Part shown: one piece after another, positions 33,900-42,435 of the stretch | How positions within the stretch are numbered: the stretch's first letter is position 1 | How the letters are laid out: the number at the start of each line of letters is the position of its first letter | DNA from: Paracoccus sp. S1E-3 | GTDB lineage: Bacteria; Pseudomonadota; Alphaproteobacteria; Rhodobacterales; Rhodobacteraceae | NCBI RefSeq assembly: GCF_013868135.1 | Contig: NZ_JACEMU010000016.1 | Location: forward strand, 310,001-374,000 | Length of the DNA stretch: 64,000 nt | Reading direction: 5' to 3' | Notes under the pieces: model-generated | The model's input: only the letters and a program-made list of their open reading frames with translations | Told to the model about the DNA's origin: nothing | The model's database searches: none | Translations under genes and position numbers: made by a program

Positions 33900-33916
33900 T
33901 TCATGTTTCACATGAA
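33900..33916. promoter_or_regulatory. Inverted repeat abutting the metH -35
   Basis: TTCATG and CATGAA, 6 bp each, 5 bases apart, placed just upstream of the candidate -35 box (about -38 to -54). That location suits an activator or repressor of metH. A second inverted repeat, GCGCAA (33923-33928) and TTGCGC (33937-33942), lies next to it. The order does not match the MetR TGAA-N5-TTCA consensus. Confidence 0.4.
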
Positions 33917-33967
33917 AATCTTGCGCAACGCTCATATTGCGCGCCCGATTCCAGCAGGATTTCGCGG

Positions 33968-34234
33968 CTATTTCTCGGCGGGCGCGCTCGCATCCGCCTG
34001 TCGCATGCGTTCCGAAATCACCTCGCCCGAGTTGGCGTCATAGACCGTTTCCACGATCAGCTTGTCGCGCCGGGCCTGGACCTGGAACTGGCCGTCCTTG
34101 CGGGTGATCTCGATCCCTTCATAGCCTTGGGCCGCCAGTCGATCCCGAATCGCAGTTTCCATGGGATCGGCATTATCGGCGAGGGCGGTGCCAACCGTCA
34201 GCATCAACAACCCCCAGACAAGAGCAGCGCGCAT
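33968..34234 (-). CDS. Small secreted PepSY-like protein
   Basis: 88 aa. A signal peptide (MRAALVWGLLMLTVGTALA) precedes a domain of about 65 residues that ends in the phrase VYDANSGEVISERMR, typical of PepSY-type small periplasmic proteins. The role is unknown; PepSY domains often inhibit peptidases or bind cell-wall partners. It sits between metH and the divergent metG. Confidence 0.6.
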   Translation of the reverse strand: MRAALVWGLLMLTVGTALADNADPMETAIRDRLAAQGYEGIEITRKDGQFQVQARRDKLIVETVYDANSGEVISERMRQADASAPAEK

Positions 34235-34393
34235 GCTGAACCCCCATAGTCGTATACAAGAAATATATGGGAATCCGTCTGCCGCGTCTATCCTTCACGG
34301 TCAACTGCGCCGCCAGCTGTCCCCCAACCGCCACAACCCTTTCCAAGCAAGGCCGCAAAGGTTACATACCGCCGGTAATTTCCGGGAACGCAT

Positions 34394-36100
34394 ATGGCAC
34401 GCCACCTCATCACCTCCGCCCTGCCTTACATCAATGGGATCAAGCATCTGGGCAACCTCGTCGGCAGCCAGTTGCCGGCCGATCTCTATGCGCGTTACCT
34501 GCGCGGGCGGGGACACGAGGTGATGTTCATCTGCGCCACCGACGAACACGGAACCCCGGCGGAACTCGCCGCCGCCAAGACCGGCGAGCCGGTCGATGTC
34601 TATTGCGCCCGGATGCATGCCGAACAGTCGAAGCTGGCCGAGGGTTTCGGCCTTTCCTTCGACCATTACGGGCGGTCTTCCAGCACGCAGAACCGGCATC
34701 TGACCCAGCATTTCGCCGGCAAGCTGGACGAGGCCGGCCTGATCCGCGAAGTCAGCGAAAAGCAAGTCTATTCCATCGACGATGGCCGCTTCCTGCCGGA
34801 TCGCTATATCGAGGGCACCTGCCCGAATTGCGGCTATGACAAGGCGCGCGGCGATCAATGCGAAAACTGCACCAAGCAGCTGGATCCCACCGACCTCATC
34901 AACCCGCACAGTACCATCAGCGGCAGCACCAATCTGGAGGTGCGCGAGACCAAGCACCTGTATCTGCGCCAATCCGCCATGCGCGACCAGATCGCGGCAT
35001 GGATCGACAGCAAGAGCGACTGGCCGGTGCTGACCACCTCCATCGCGAAGAAATGGCTGTTCGACGGTGACGGCCTGCAGGATCGCGGCATCACCCGCGA
35101 TCTGCACTGGGGCGTGCCGGTGCAGAAGGGCGACCAGCCCTGGCCGGGAATGGAGGGCAAGGTCTTCTATGTCTGGTTCGACGCGCCCATCGAATATATC
35201 GGCGCGACCGCCGAGTGGGCCGATGCCAAGGGCGGCGACTGGGAACGCTGGTGGCGCATGGATCGGGGCGCCGACGACGTGACCTATACCCAGTTCATGG
35301 GCAAGGATAATGTCCCCTTCCACACGCTGTCCTTCCCGACCACGATCCTCGGCTCGGCCGAGCCTTGGAAGCTGGTCGATTACATCAAAAGCTTCAACTA
35401 CCTGACCTATGACGGCGGCCAGTTCTCGACCAGTCAAGGGCGCGGCGTGTTCATGGATGACGCGCTGTCGCTGCTGCCCGCCGATTACTGGCGCTGGTGG
35501 CTGCTGTCGCACGCCCCCGAATCCGGCGACAGCGAATTCACCTGGGAGAATTTCCAGCAATCGGTGAACAAGGACCTGGCCGATGTGCTGGGCAATTTCG
35601 TCAGCCGGATCACCAAGTTCTGCCGCTCGAAATTCGGCGAGACGGTGCCGGAAGGTGGCGAATGGGGCGAGGCCGAACGCGATCTCGCCGCCGCATTGGC
35701 CACCCGCATCCGCGATTACCAGACCTTCATGGACCGGATGGAGGTGCGCAAATCCGCGGCCGAGCTGCGCGCCATCTGGGTGCTCGGCAACGAATATCTG
35801 CAGGCGGCGGCGCCTTGGTCGACCTTCAAGGAAGACCCGGAAAAGGCCGCCATGCAGGTTCGCATGGGCCTGAACCTGATCGCGCTTTATGCCAGCCTCT
35901 CGGCACCCTTCATCCCCTTCACCTCGGCCGCCCTGACCGAGGCGATGAACAGCCGCGCCGATTGGCCCGATGATGTGGATGCCGCGCTGACCGCCCTGCC
36001 CCCCGGCCACGCCTTCACCGTACCCGAAAACCTTTTCGCCAAGGTCACCGACGATGAGCGCGACGAATGGGCCGAGCGCTTCAAGGGCACCCGCGCCTGA
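34394..36100 (+). CDS. metG: Methionine--tRNA ligase
   Basis: 568 aa class I synthetase. HLGN at residues 18-21 is the HIGH equivalent; a zinc knuckle CPNC...CENC lies near 140-158; the KMSKS equivalent reads [10 protein letters not shown] near residue 343. This form, together with DEHGTPAEL and [27 protein letters not shown] blocks (shown in part), is the alphaproteobacterial MetRS class known to me, so FSTSQ is family-typical rather than a defect. It lacks the C-terminal dimerising EMAPII extension. The following Nudix gene overlaps it. Confidence 0.96.
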   Translation: MARHLITSALPYINGIKHLGNLVGSQLPADLYARYLRGRGHEVMFICATDEHGTPAELAAAKTGEPVDVYCARMHAEQSKLAEGFGLSFDHYGRSSSTQNRHLTQHFAGKLDEAGLIREVSEKQVYSIDDGRFLPDRYIEGTCPNCGYDKARGDQCENCTKQLDPTDLINPHSTISGSTNLEVRETKHLYLRQSAMRDQIAAWIDSKSDWPVLTTSIAKKWLFDGDGLQDRGITRDLHWGVPVQKGDQPWPGMEGKVFYVWFDAPIEYIGATAEWADAKGGDWERWWRMDRGADDVTYTQFMGKDNVPFHTLSFPTTILGSAEPWKLVDYIKSFNYLTYDGGQFSTSQGRGVFMDDALSLLPADYWRWWLLSHAPESGDSEFTWENFQQSVNKDLADVLGNFVSRITKFCRSKFGETVPEGGEWGEAERDLAAALATRIRDYQTFMDRMEVRKSAAELRAIWVLGNEYLQAAAPWSTFKEDPEKAAMQVRMGLNLIALYASLSAPFIPFTSAALTEAMNSRADWPDDVDAALTALPPGHAFTVPENLFAKVTDDERDEWAERFKGTRA

Positions 36101-36513
36101 CAGGCACGACAAAGGTCTGCCCACTGGTGACAAGGCGGGTGGATGGCCAGTGGCTGGTGCTGGCTTTTATCCATCCGCTGGCCGGGCGCCAATTCGTCAA
36201 GGGCGGGATCGAGCGCCATGAAACGCCCGCCAAGGCCGCAATTCGTGAACTGTCTGAGGAAAGCGGCATCCGCGTTATGGCGCCGCCGGTCCTTCTGGGC
36301 ACGGCCCCCATCGGATCGGAAGGCCGGATATGGCATTTCTTCGACTGCCCGGCCCCGGCGCTGCCCGACCGCTGGCAGCACCGGACCGAAGACCGGGGCG
36401 GATTGCTGTTCGATTTTTTCTGGCACCCGCTGGCAAAGACGCCGGGCCAGGACTGGCATCCGATCTTTCGCGATGCCCATGTCACGATCCGCCGCCTTCT
36501 TGACGGCCGCTGA
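36067..36513 (+). CDS. Nudix hydrolase
   Basis: 148 aa. A perfect Nudix box (G-x5-E-x7-R-E-U-x-E-E-x-G-U) spans residues 46-68, read as GGIERHE, then RELSEESGI. The first strand KVCPLVTRR starts near residue 16, so the ATG at 36067 (34 bases inside metG) is preferred to a GTG at 36127 that would cut it. Substrates are unknown; an NDP-X hydrolysis is expected. Probably transcribed with metG. Confidence 0.82.
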   Translation: MGRALQGHPRLTGTTKVCPLVTRRVDGQWLVLAFIHPLAGRQFVKGGIERHETPAKAAIRELSEESGIRVMAPPVLLGTAPIGSEGRIWHFFDCPAPALPDRWQHRTEDRGGLLFDFFWHPLAKTPGQDWHPIFRDAHVTIRRLLDGR

Positions 36514-36590
36514 CTCCAAGGTCAGATCCTCGGTCTGGACTTCCGGGGGATCGCGCCCTTACCTCGGCGCAGGCTTTTTCGGGTGGTTTC

Positions 36591-37352
36591 ATGTCATTTG
36601 ATCCCGGCATCCTGATCTTCTGGGCCATCGCCGCGCTTGCCGCATGGGTGCAGACGCTGACCGGATTTGCGCTCGGGCTGATCCTGATGGGCGCGACCGG
36701 GGCGCTTGGGCTGATGCCGGTGCCGCAGGCGGCGGCGGTCACCTCGCTTCTGGTGCTGGTCAATTCGGTGCTTGTGTTGGCGCATGGCTGGCGCGATGTC
36801 GACAGGCCTGCGCTGAAGCTGATCCTGCTCGGCGCCTTCCCGAGCCTGGTCGCGGGCTTCTTCCTGCTCGGCTGGCTGGCGGGCACCGCGCTCGGGCTGC
36901 TGCAACTTCTGCTCGGCATAGCGATCGCCGGCTCGGCGGCGCAGCTTGCCACGCGGCCGACGCGCCGCGAGACACGCTCGCCGCCTTTCACCTTCTTCCT
37001 GTCGGGGTTGATCGGTGGCCTGATGGGCGGCCTTTTCGCCACCACCGGGCCGCCGGTCATCTGGCACCTTTACCGCCAGCCGATGACGCTCAATGCGGTG
37101 CGAGTGACGCTCGTTTCGGTCTTTTTCCTGACGCAGATCCTCCGCAGCGGGCTTGTCGCGGCTTCAGGCGGCATCACCCCGGCATTGCTGATCAGCGCCG
37201 CCGGTGCGGCCCCGGCGGTCGTTCTGGGCACATGGCTCGCGCGGCGTTTCCCGCCCCCTGTCGCGCCGGTGACCATCCGCAAGGCCGCGCTCGCGCTGCT
37301 GTTTCTGTCGGGTGTTTCCCTCATCCTTTCGGCGATCGGCAAGTTCGGCTAG
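36591..37352 (+). CDS. Sulfite exporter TauE/SafE family permease
   Basis: 253 aa with about eight membrane helices. The repeated TSUP pattern is visible: FALGLILMGATGALGLMPVPQAAAV near residue 20-45 (first half, given as separate pieces LTGFALGLILMG and LMPVPQAAAV) and FLSGLIGGLMGGLFATTGPPVI near 135-155. Such transporters export or import organosulfur anions or related compounds. Its spacing to rocF is 66 bases. Confidence 0.85.
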   Translation: MSFDPGILIFWAIAALAAWVQTLTGFALGLILMGATGALGLMPVPQAAAVTSLLVLVNSVLVLAHGWRDVDRPALKLILLGAFPSLVAGFFLLGWLAGTALGLLQLLLGIAIAGSAAQLATRPTRRETRSPPFTFFLSGLIGGLMGGLFATTGPPVIWHLYRQPMTLNAVRVTLVSVFFLTQILRSGLVAASGGITPALLISAAGAAPAVVLGTWLARRFPPPVAPVTIRKAALALLFLSGVSLILSAIGKFG

Positions 37353-37418
37353 GACGCAAGGTCTGGCATCACAAGCGCGCAGGTCGTATGTTCCGCGCGC
37401 AACCAGACAGAGGACCCC

Positions 37419-38339
37419 ATGACGCATTGCATCCTGATCGGCGCCCCGGTGGACGAGGGGCAGCGCGTCCCCGGTTGCGTGATGGGGCCGGCCGCCTACC
37501 GCATCGCAGGGCTTGGACGCGTGCTGGAAACGCTTGGCCATTCGGTCGAGGATCGCGGCGATGTCGCCCTGCCGCCGCTGAAGGATGTGACCCATCCCAA
37601 CAACGCCATTCACCACCTGCCCGAAATGATCGGCTGGACCGACGCGTTGAGCTCGGCGGCCGAACAGGCGATGCCCGACGGGATGCCGATCTTCATGGGC
37701 GGGGACCATGGCCTTGCGCTTGGCACCGTCGCGGGGGTCGCGGCCCATGCGAAGGCCGCGGGGCGGCCGCTTTTCGTCATATGGCTGGACGCCCACAGCG
37801 ATTTCCACACGCCGCTCACGACGACCTCGGGCAATTTGCACGGCACGCCCATGGCCTATGCCGCGGGTCGCGACGGCTTTGCGCCCTTCCCCGATTTCCC
37901 GGCGCCGGTTCCGGCCGAGAACATCTGCATGTTCGGCATCCGCAGCGTCGATCCGGCGGAACACGCGGCGCTCGAGGAGACCGAGATCACCGTCAACGAC
38001 ATGCGCGTGCTGGACGAGCGGGGCATCGTCGCACCTCTGATGGAGTTTCTCGACCGCGTGCGCGCCGCGAACGGGATGCTGCATGTCTCGCTGGACGTGG
38101 ATTTCCTCGACCCCGCCATTGCCCCCGCCGTCGGCACCACCGTCCCCGGCGGCGCCACCTTCCGCGAGGCGCATCTGGTCTGCGAGATCCTGCACGAATC
38201 CGGCCTCGTGACCTCGCTGGACCTGGTCGAGCTGAACCCGTTTCTGGATGATCGCGGCCGCACGGCGAAGCTGATGGTCGATCTGGTCGGCTCGATGATG
38301 GGCCAGAAGGTCTTTGATCGCCGCACCCGCAGCTTCTGA
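37419..38339 (+). CDS. rocF: Arginase
   Basis: 306 aa manganese enzyme that cleaves arginine to ornithine and urea. All ureohydrolase metal motifs are present: GGDHG (94-98), DAHSDFH (124-130), and SLDVDFLD with Asp226 and Asp228. The loop GNLHGTPMAY, which binds the substrate alpha-amino/carboxyl side in true arginases, favours arginase over agmatinase. No urease or ornithine genes are seen nearby in the window. Confidence 0.93.
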   Translation: MTHCILIGAPVDEGQRVPGCVMGPAAYRIAGLGRVLETLGHSVEDRGDVALPPLKDVTHPNNAIHHLPEMIGWTDALSSAAEQAMPDGMPIFMGGDHGLALGTVAGVAAHAKAAGRPLFVIWLDAHSDFHTPLTTTSGNLHGTPMAYAAGRDGFAPFPDFPAPVPAENICMFGIRSVDPAEHAALEETEITVNDMRVLDERGIVAPLMEFLDRVRAANGMLHVSLDVDFLDPAIAPAVGTTVPGGATFREAHLVCEILHESGLVTSLDLVELNPFLDDRGRTAKLMVDLVGSMMGQKVFDRRTRSF

Positions 38340-38401
38340 CCCGGTTGCAATCGGGGAGCGCGCGGCCCATCTGTTCGTTGATGTCCAAACCGGAGTCCGC
38401 G

Positions 38402-38485
38402 ATGTCCCAGAAAGCCATGCAACGGCTGTCCTTCTATCTGCTGATCGGCCTGACGCTTTACGCGTCGCTGGCCGGTGCGGCATGA
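38402..38485 (+). CDS. Putative 27-residue membrane peptide
   Basis: ORF MSQKAMQRLSFYLLIGLTLY with ASLAGAA following: a polar start and a single hydrophobic helix. GGAG lies 6 bases before the ATG. Its stop codon overlaps the GAGGAGG that serves the next gene, which starts 10 bases later, so the two are likely coupled. It is too short for standard gene finders; the strong ribosome site and coupled layout are the evidence, and coding status is uncertain. Confidence 0.45.
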   Translation: MSQKAMQRLSFYLLIGLTLYASLAGAA

Positions 38486-38494
38486 GGAGGCAGC

Positions 38495-39448
38495 ATGGCT
38501 GAACGCTATCGCGGCCGCTATTCGCCGGGGGAGCCCGCGCGCGCCGAACCTCGCGCCGATCAGCACCACCCCTATGAGTCGCGCACCAAATGGATCACCA
38601 TCGCGGCGATCCCCTTCCTGCTCAGCGCGTTCTGGCAGGGACCGGTCGGCATGGTCGCCAACCTCGCCGCCTTCGGCATCGTGGCGCTGGGGTCGCGCCT
38701 GACCCGCGAAGGCCTGCAGGCCGAAGCCGTCTATGATGCCCGCCGCGTGGCGCGCCGCCCTGCCTGGCCGCGCAAGCTGTTCGGCGGCGTGCTGACCGGG
38801 CTTGGCCTCGCCATTGGTGCCGCCGAACCCGGCGCCCTGGCCCCGGCCATGCTGATCGGCTTTGCCGGGGCGCTGTTGCACTATCTGGCCTTCGGACCCG
38901 ACCCGATGCGCGACAAAGGGATGGAGGGGGTCGACAGTTTCCAGCAGGACCGGGTGGCCCGCATCATCGCCGAGGGCGAGGCCTATCTGGCCGGAATGCA
39001 GGACGCCATTCGGCGCACCCGCGACCGCCGGCTGGAAGCCCGCGTCGCCCTGTTCGCCGAAACCGCGCGCGAGCTGTTCCGCCGGGTCGAGCAGGATCCG
39101 GGCGACGTGACCGCTGCCCGGCGCTATCTGGGCGTCTATCTGATGGGCGCGCGCGACGCGACGGTGAAATTCGCCGACCTCTATGCCGAAACGCAGGACC
39201 CCGGCGCGCGTGGCGATTACGAGGCGCTGCTGACCGATCTGGAAGCCAATTTCGCCGCCCGCACCCGCGCGCTGATCGACAGCGGCCGGACCGATTTCGA
39301 CATCGAATTGCAGGTCCTGCGCGACCGGCTGGCGCGCGAAGGCGTGCGCATGCCCGATCCCGGTCAGCCGGCACTGGAAGACCGCAAGGGTGTCGACCTG
39401 ACCGATCTGCTGCGCGCGACCGCCAAGGCGGGACGAAAGACCGACTGA
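38495..39448 (+). CDS. XpaC-like (5-bromo-4-chloroindolyl phosphate hydrolysis) family protein
   Basis: 317 aa. The N-terminus is polar with two membrane helices (residues about 35-80 and 90-130: [20 protein letters not shown] and [21 protein letters not shown]). The C-terminal half is a long helical region with the pattern [20 protein letters not shown] and a cytoplasmic coiled coil, as in the XpaC family. Homologues in Bacillus often neighbour TelA toxic-anion resistance genes; no telA is seen here. Function is unknown beyond that. Ends one base into truA (TGATG). Confidence 0.72.
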   Translation: MAERYRGRYSPGEPARAEPRADQHHPYESRTKWITIAAIPFLLSAFWQGPVGMVANLAAFGIVALGSRLTREGLQAEAVYDARRVARRPAWPRKLFGGVLTGLGLAIGAAEPGALAPAMLIGFAGALLHYLAFGPDPMRDKGMEGVDSFQQDRVARIIAEGEAYLAGMQDAIRRTRDRRLEARVALFAETARELFRRVEQDPGDVTAARRYLGVYLMGARDATVKFADLYAETQDPGARGDYEALLTDLEANFAARTRALIDSGRTDFDIELQVLRDRLAREGVRMPDPGQPALEDRKGVDLTDLLRATAKAGRKTD

Positions 39449-40227
39449 TGCCGCGCTATGCATTCCGGGTCGAATATGACGGCGTGCCCTTCGCCGGCTG
39501 GCAGGCCCAATCCGGCCAACCGAGCGTGCAGGGCGCCATCGAAACCGCCTTGGCAAAGCTGGACACGGGCTTTGCAACCGGCGCCCGGATCGCCGCGGCG
39601 GGGCGCACCGATGCGGGCGTCCATGCCGCGGGCCAGGTATTCCACGCCGATCTGATCCGCGACTGGGAGCCGTTCAGACTGTCCGAGGCGCTGAACTGGC
39701 ATCTGAAACCCGCCCCCGTCGCCATCACCGCTGCCGTGCGGGCATCCGACGATTTCCACGCCCGTTTCTCGGCGCTGGAGCGTCGCTATACGTTTCGGCT
39801 GGTCGCCCGCCGCGCGCCCGTGGTCGCGGATCGCGGCCGCGTCTGGCACGTCCTGCGCCCGCTGGATGTGGACGCCATGCGCGCAGGCGCCGCCCATCTG
39901 ATCGGCCGCCACGATTTCACCACCTTCCGCAGCACCATGTGTCAGTCGGCCTCGCCGGTGAAGTCGCTGGACGAGATCCGCATCGAAGCGCTGCCCTATC
40001 CCGCCGGGCAGGAGATCCGCTTTCACCTGCGCGCCCGCAGCTTCCTGCACAATCAGGTCCGCAGCATCGTCGGCACGCTCGAGCGCGTTGGCGCGGGGGC
40101 GTGGGACCCTGATCACGTGCGCGCCGCGCGCGAGGCCCGCGACCGCGCCGCCTGCGGGCCGGTCTGCCCGCCGCAGGGCCTGTCGCTGACCGGCGTGACT
40201 TACGCCCCGGACCCCTTCCAGAACTGA
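39448..40227 (+). CDS. truA: tRNA pseudouridine(38-40) synthase
   Basis: 259 aa TruA, which modifies positions 38-40 in the anticodon stem-loop. The catalytic Asp55 lies in [11 protein letters not shown], and [27 protein letters not shown] and GLSLTGVTY near the end are typical of the family. It overlaps the XpaC-like gene by one base. Confidence 0.96.
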   Translation: MPRYAFRVEYDGVPFAGWQAQSGQPSVQGAIETALAKLDTGFATGARIAAAGRTDAGVHAAGQVFHADLIRDWEPFRLSEALNWHLKPAPVAITAAVRASDDFHARFSALERRYTFRLVARRAPVVADRGRVWHVLRPLDVDAMRAGAAHLIGRHDFTTFRSTMCQSASPVKSLDEIRIEALPYPAGQEIRFHLRARSFLHNQVRSIVGTLERVGAGAWDPDHVRAAREARDRAACGPVCPPQGLSLTGVTYAPDPFQN

Positions 40228-40248
40228 TATCCCGGCCTTGAAATGAAA

Positions 40249-40274
40249 AATGGCGCGCCGCCGGGCGCGCCATT
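40249..40274 (-). terminator. Rho-independent terminator between truA and the HlyD-like gene
   Basis: An 11-bp stem (AATGGCGCGCC with GGCGCGCCATT) around a GCCG loop. On the minus strand it is followed by TTTCATTTC, so it mainly ends the HlyD-like gene (stop 21 bases away), while truA on the plus strand also enters it. Confidence 0.7.
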
Positions 40275-40294
40275 CGCATTTCGGCGGCGAGGTT

Positions 40295-41521
40295 TCAGTG
40301 CCCGCCCGAGAAAACCAGCGTGCGGAAAGGCATCATCGCCACCTGAATCCGCAGCAGCATCGCATGGACCAGCCCCAGCGCATCCACGCCGTGCAGCGCC
40401 ACCTTGGTCAGGCCTGCCGTTTCCGGGTTGTCGATGGTGTCGTGATTGTTCGAATACACGTTCGCGATGCACTGGCTGCCCGGCACGATGTCCTTGAACC
40501 CGTCGGGGTAAAGCGGTTCGAAATTCACCGTAACGGTGCCGTCGCGCTTGGTCTCGCTGACATCGACCAGCCGCTCGCCGCTGTTGACCTGACCGGCAGC
40601 GATGAAATCCTGCTCTTGCGAGACGACGACCGGAATGACCTTCCACGGTGTGGTATTGCAGGAAATCTCGCCGATCATGCCGACCTTGATAACCGGGGCC
40701 GAGATCTGGCCGAACCCGGCCTGCACATAACGCCGACCGGCATCCGAGGGGACAAGCACCCCCGCCGGACGCAGGAACGAATTCACCATGTCGCCCTTGC
40801 GCAGGGTGAACTGTTCGACTGTGCCGTCGACGCCGGCGCGCACGGTGGCGTTCTCGATCTCGATCTCGGCCCGGCGCAGGGAGGCTTCGGCTGTGGCCTT
40901 CTGGGCGGGCAGCAGCGTCTGCAGCCGTTCCCTGGCCGAGGCGAGCGACGCCTCGGCCGCTGCAAGCGCGCCCTGGGCGGCGGTCCGGCTGACTTCAAGG
41001 GTCTCGATCTCGCGGCGCGTCACGGCCGAGCCGGACAGGCCTTCCTTCGTCGCCAGCTCATCCTCGATCTGGCGCAGCCCGGCGCGGGCTTCGGCAACGT
41101 TGCCTTCAGAGGCGGCCATGTCGGAGGCGGCGACCAGCATGGCGGCATCGGCTTCGGCGATGCGGCGGCGCTCGATCTCGACCTGGGCTTCCTGACGCGA
41201 GGTGTCGACGCGGAACAGGGGATCACCCGCGCGAACCGTGTCGCTGGTGTTCTTGTAGACTTCGACCACTCGACCGCTGGCATCGGGGATGATCGGCACG
41301 GTGCGGAAATGGACGACCACGTTCGAGGTTGACGGATGGAAGTAGAACACCACCGTGATCAGCGAAATGGTCAGGATGAAGCAGGCGGTAATACCATAGC
41401 GCAGCACGTACCACACCGAAAACAGCGTGATTTCCTTGCCCCAGCGCTTGCCCTGCACATAGCGGCGATACAGATAATCGGGCAGAATCGTGACCAGCGA
41501 ACACAGAAGAACTTCAAGCAT
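40295..41521 (-). CDS. HlyD family secretion/membrane fusion protein
   Basis: 408 aa. An N-terminal membrane helix (residues about 45-65, YGITACFILTISLITVVFYF) leads to a periplasmic barrel-sandwich domain, then a long coiled coil (residues about 120-220, rich in A/E/R heptads) and the returning lipoyl half-motif (ATVRAGVDGTVEQF). This is the adaptor of an efflux or export complex, in the YibH/YiaV-like group with unknown inner-membrane transporter. It follows a small membrane protein by three bases, likely its partner. No ABC or RND pump gene is next to it. Confidence 0.85.
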   Translation of the reverse strand: MLEVLLCSLVTILPDYLYRRYVQGKRWGKEITLFSVWYVLRYGITACFILTISLITVVFYFHPSTSNVVVHFRTVPIIPDASGRVVEVYKNTSDTVRAGDPLFRVDTSRQEAQVEIERRRIAEADAAMLVAASDMAASEGNVAEARAGLRQIEDELATKEGLSGSAVTRREIETLEVSRTAAQGALAAAEASLASARERLQTLLPAQKATAEASLRRAEIEIENATVRAGVDGTVEQFTLRKGDMVNSFLRPAGVLVPSDAGRRYVQAGFGQISAPVIKVGMIGEISCNTTPWKVIPVVVSQEQDFIAAGQVNSGERLVDVSETKRDGTVTVNFEPLYPDGFKDIVPGSQCIANVYSNNHDTIDNPETAGLTKVALHGVDALGLVHAMLLRIQVAMMPFRTLVFSGGH

Positions 41522-41524
41522 GGC

Positions 41525-42007
41525 TCAGTGCTCCTTCGCGGGGGCGGTTTCGGCCGCGAAAATCTCGGCGGAGGAAGGCTGCGCGTCCGGCTGCGCGGGG
41601 GTCTCGACCGCGGGGGAAGGCGCGTCCGGCACAGGGGCGGGTTCGACGGCGGGCACGCGCACGCGGGTGCCGGTCATCCGCTCCAGCGCCTCCGAGATGC
41701 GCGTCAGCGGCGTCGTCAGGTCCGGCAGGTCGATCATCGCCAGTATCAGGGCCGCGCCCCATAGCAGGTTGTTATGCGTGAACAGCGCCAGCAGGCACAA
41801 TACCGCGACGATTTCGAATTGCAGCTTCTGGCCATGATGGGCCAGACGCTCGGGCAGGCTGTGCAGCCACAGGAAAGCGACGCCCAGCAGGAACACCACG
41901 ACCAGCAGGAAAATCCCGATCCCCACCAGCAAGCCGTCGACCTGTCCGGGCGCGGTAATGAAGGATGGTAAGTAATGCGTAGCGAGCGGGTTTATTTCTT
42001 CAGGCAT
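41525..42007 (-). CDS. Small inner-membrane partner of the HlyD-like protein
   Basis: 160 aa. Two membrane helices (LLVGIGIFLLVVVFLLGVAF and LQFEIVAVLCLLALFTHNNL) are followed by an ordered stretch ending in LLWGAALILAMIDLPDL and a Pro/Ala-rich tail. In layout and position it recalls YibI/DUF3302-type proteins encoded with HlyD-like YibH in enterobacteria; sequence similarity is not claimed. The ATG at 42007 is chosen because upstream in-frame sequence is Arg/Pro-rich. Confidence 0.6.
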   Translation of the reverse strand: MPEEINPLATHYLPSFITAPGQVDGLLVGIGIFLLVVVFLLGVAFLWLHSLPERLAHHGQKLQFEIVAVLCLLALFTHNNLLWGAALILAMIDLPDLTTPLTRISEALERMTGTRVRVPAVEPAPVPDAPSPAVETPAQPDAQPSSAEIFAAETAPAKEH

Positions 42008-42435
42008 ACCAATAACTCTCTGAAGGCGTCCCGGCGCCCTGCGCGGAAGCGCAGGAGGGCCAACGGGCATTTGTCTGCGCTTGCGCTTCCCACTTTCGCC
42101 TGCGCGCGTCAACGGGTCGCACATATGAAACAATACTCCAACCCTCGCGCGATGGGGCGAAATTTGGCCGAAATGCGGGGCGTATTCGCGGAAAAGCGCC
42201 TTGAGGGCCATTTCGCCGGGGGTCCGACCGCACCGCCGCCGCCCCCCGCGCAACGTCGCGTCACGACAGCCGACTCAGGCGGAGCGGGATAGAGGCGAGG
42301 GCCGTGCGGGTACGAGACAAAGGGCCGGCCGTGCATCAACGCGAGCCGAGCCTTATCATTTGCTTTCACCGCGACTGGCAGCGACGCAGATCCGCACCCG
42401 ACATCAGACCTGTGTCAGCGCCGTGCCGGGCGGCG
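42008..42435. other. Intergenic region without supportable gene
   Basis: 428 bases between the small membrane gene and the end of carB. Overlapping open frames on both strands have poor composition and no motif. It must hold the promoter of the HlyD-type operon, which I could not place, and any carB terminator. Confidence 0.5.

Noticed and set aside
33856-33967. A cobalamin or S-adenosylhomocysteine riboswitch upstream of metH
   Set aside because: Only about 112 bases are available, no conserved B12 box or SAH-type core is seen, and the candidate promoter leaves almost no leader.
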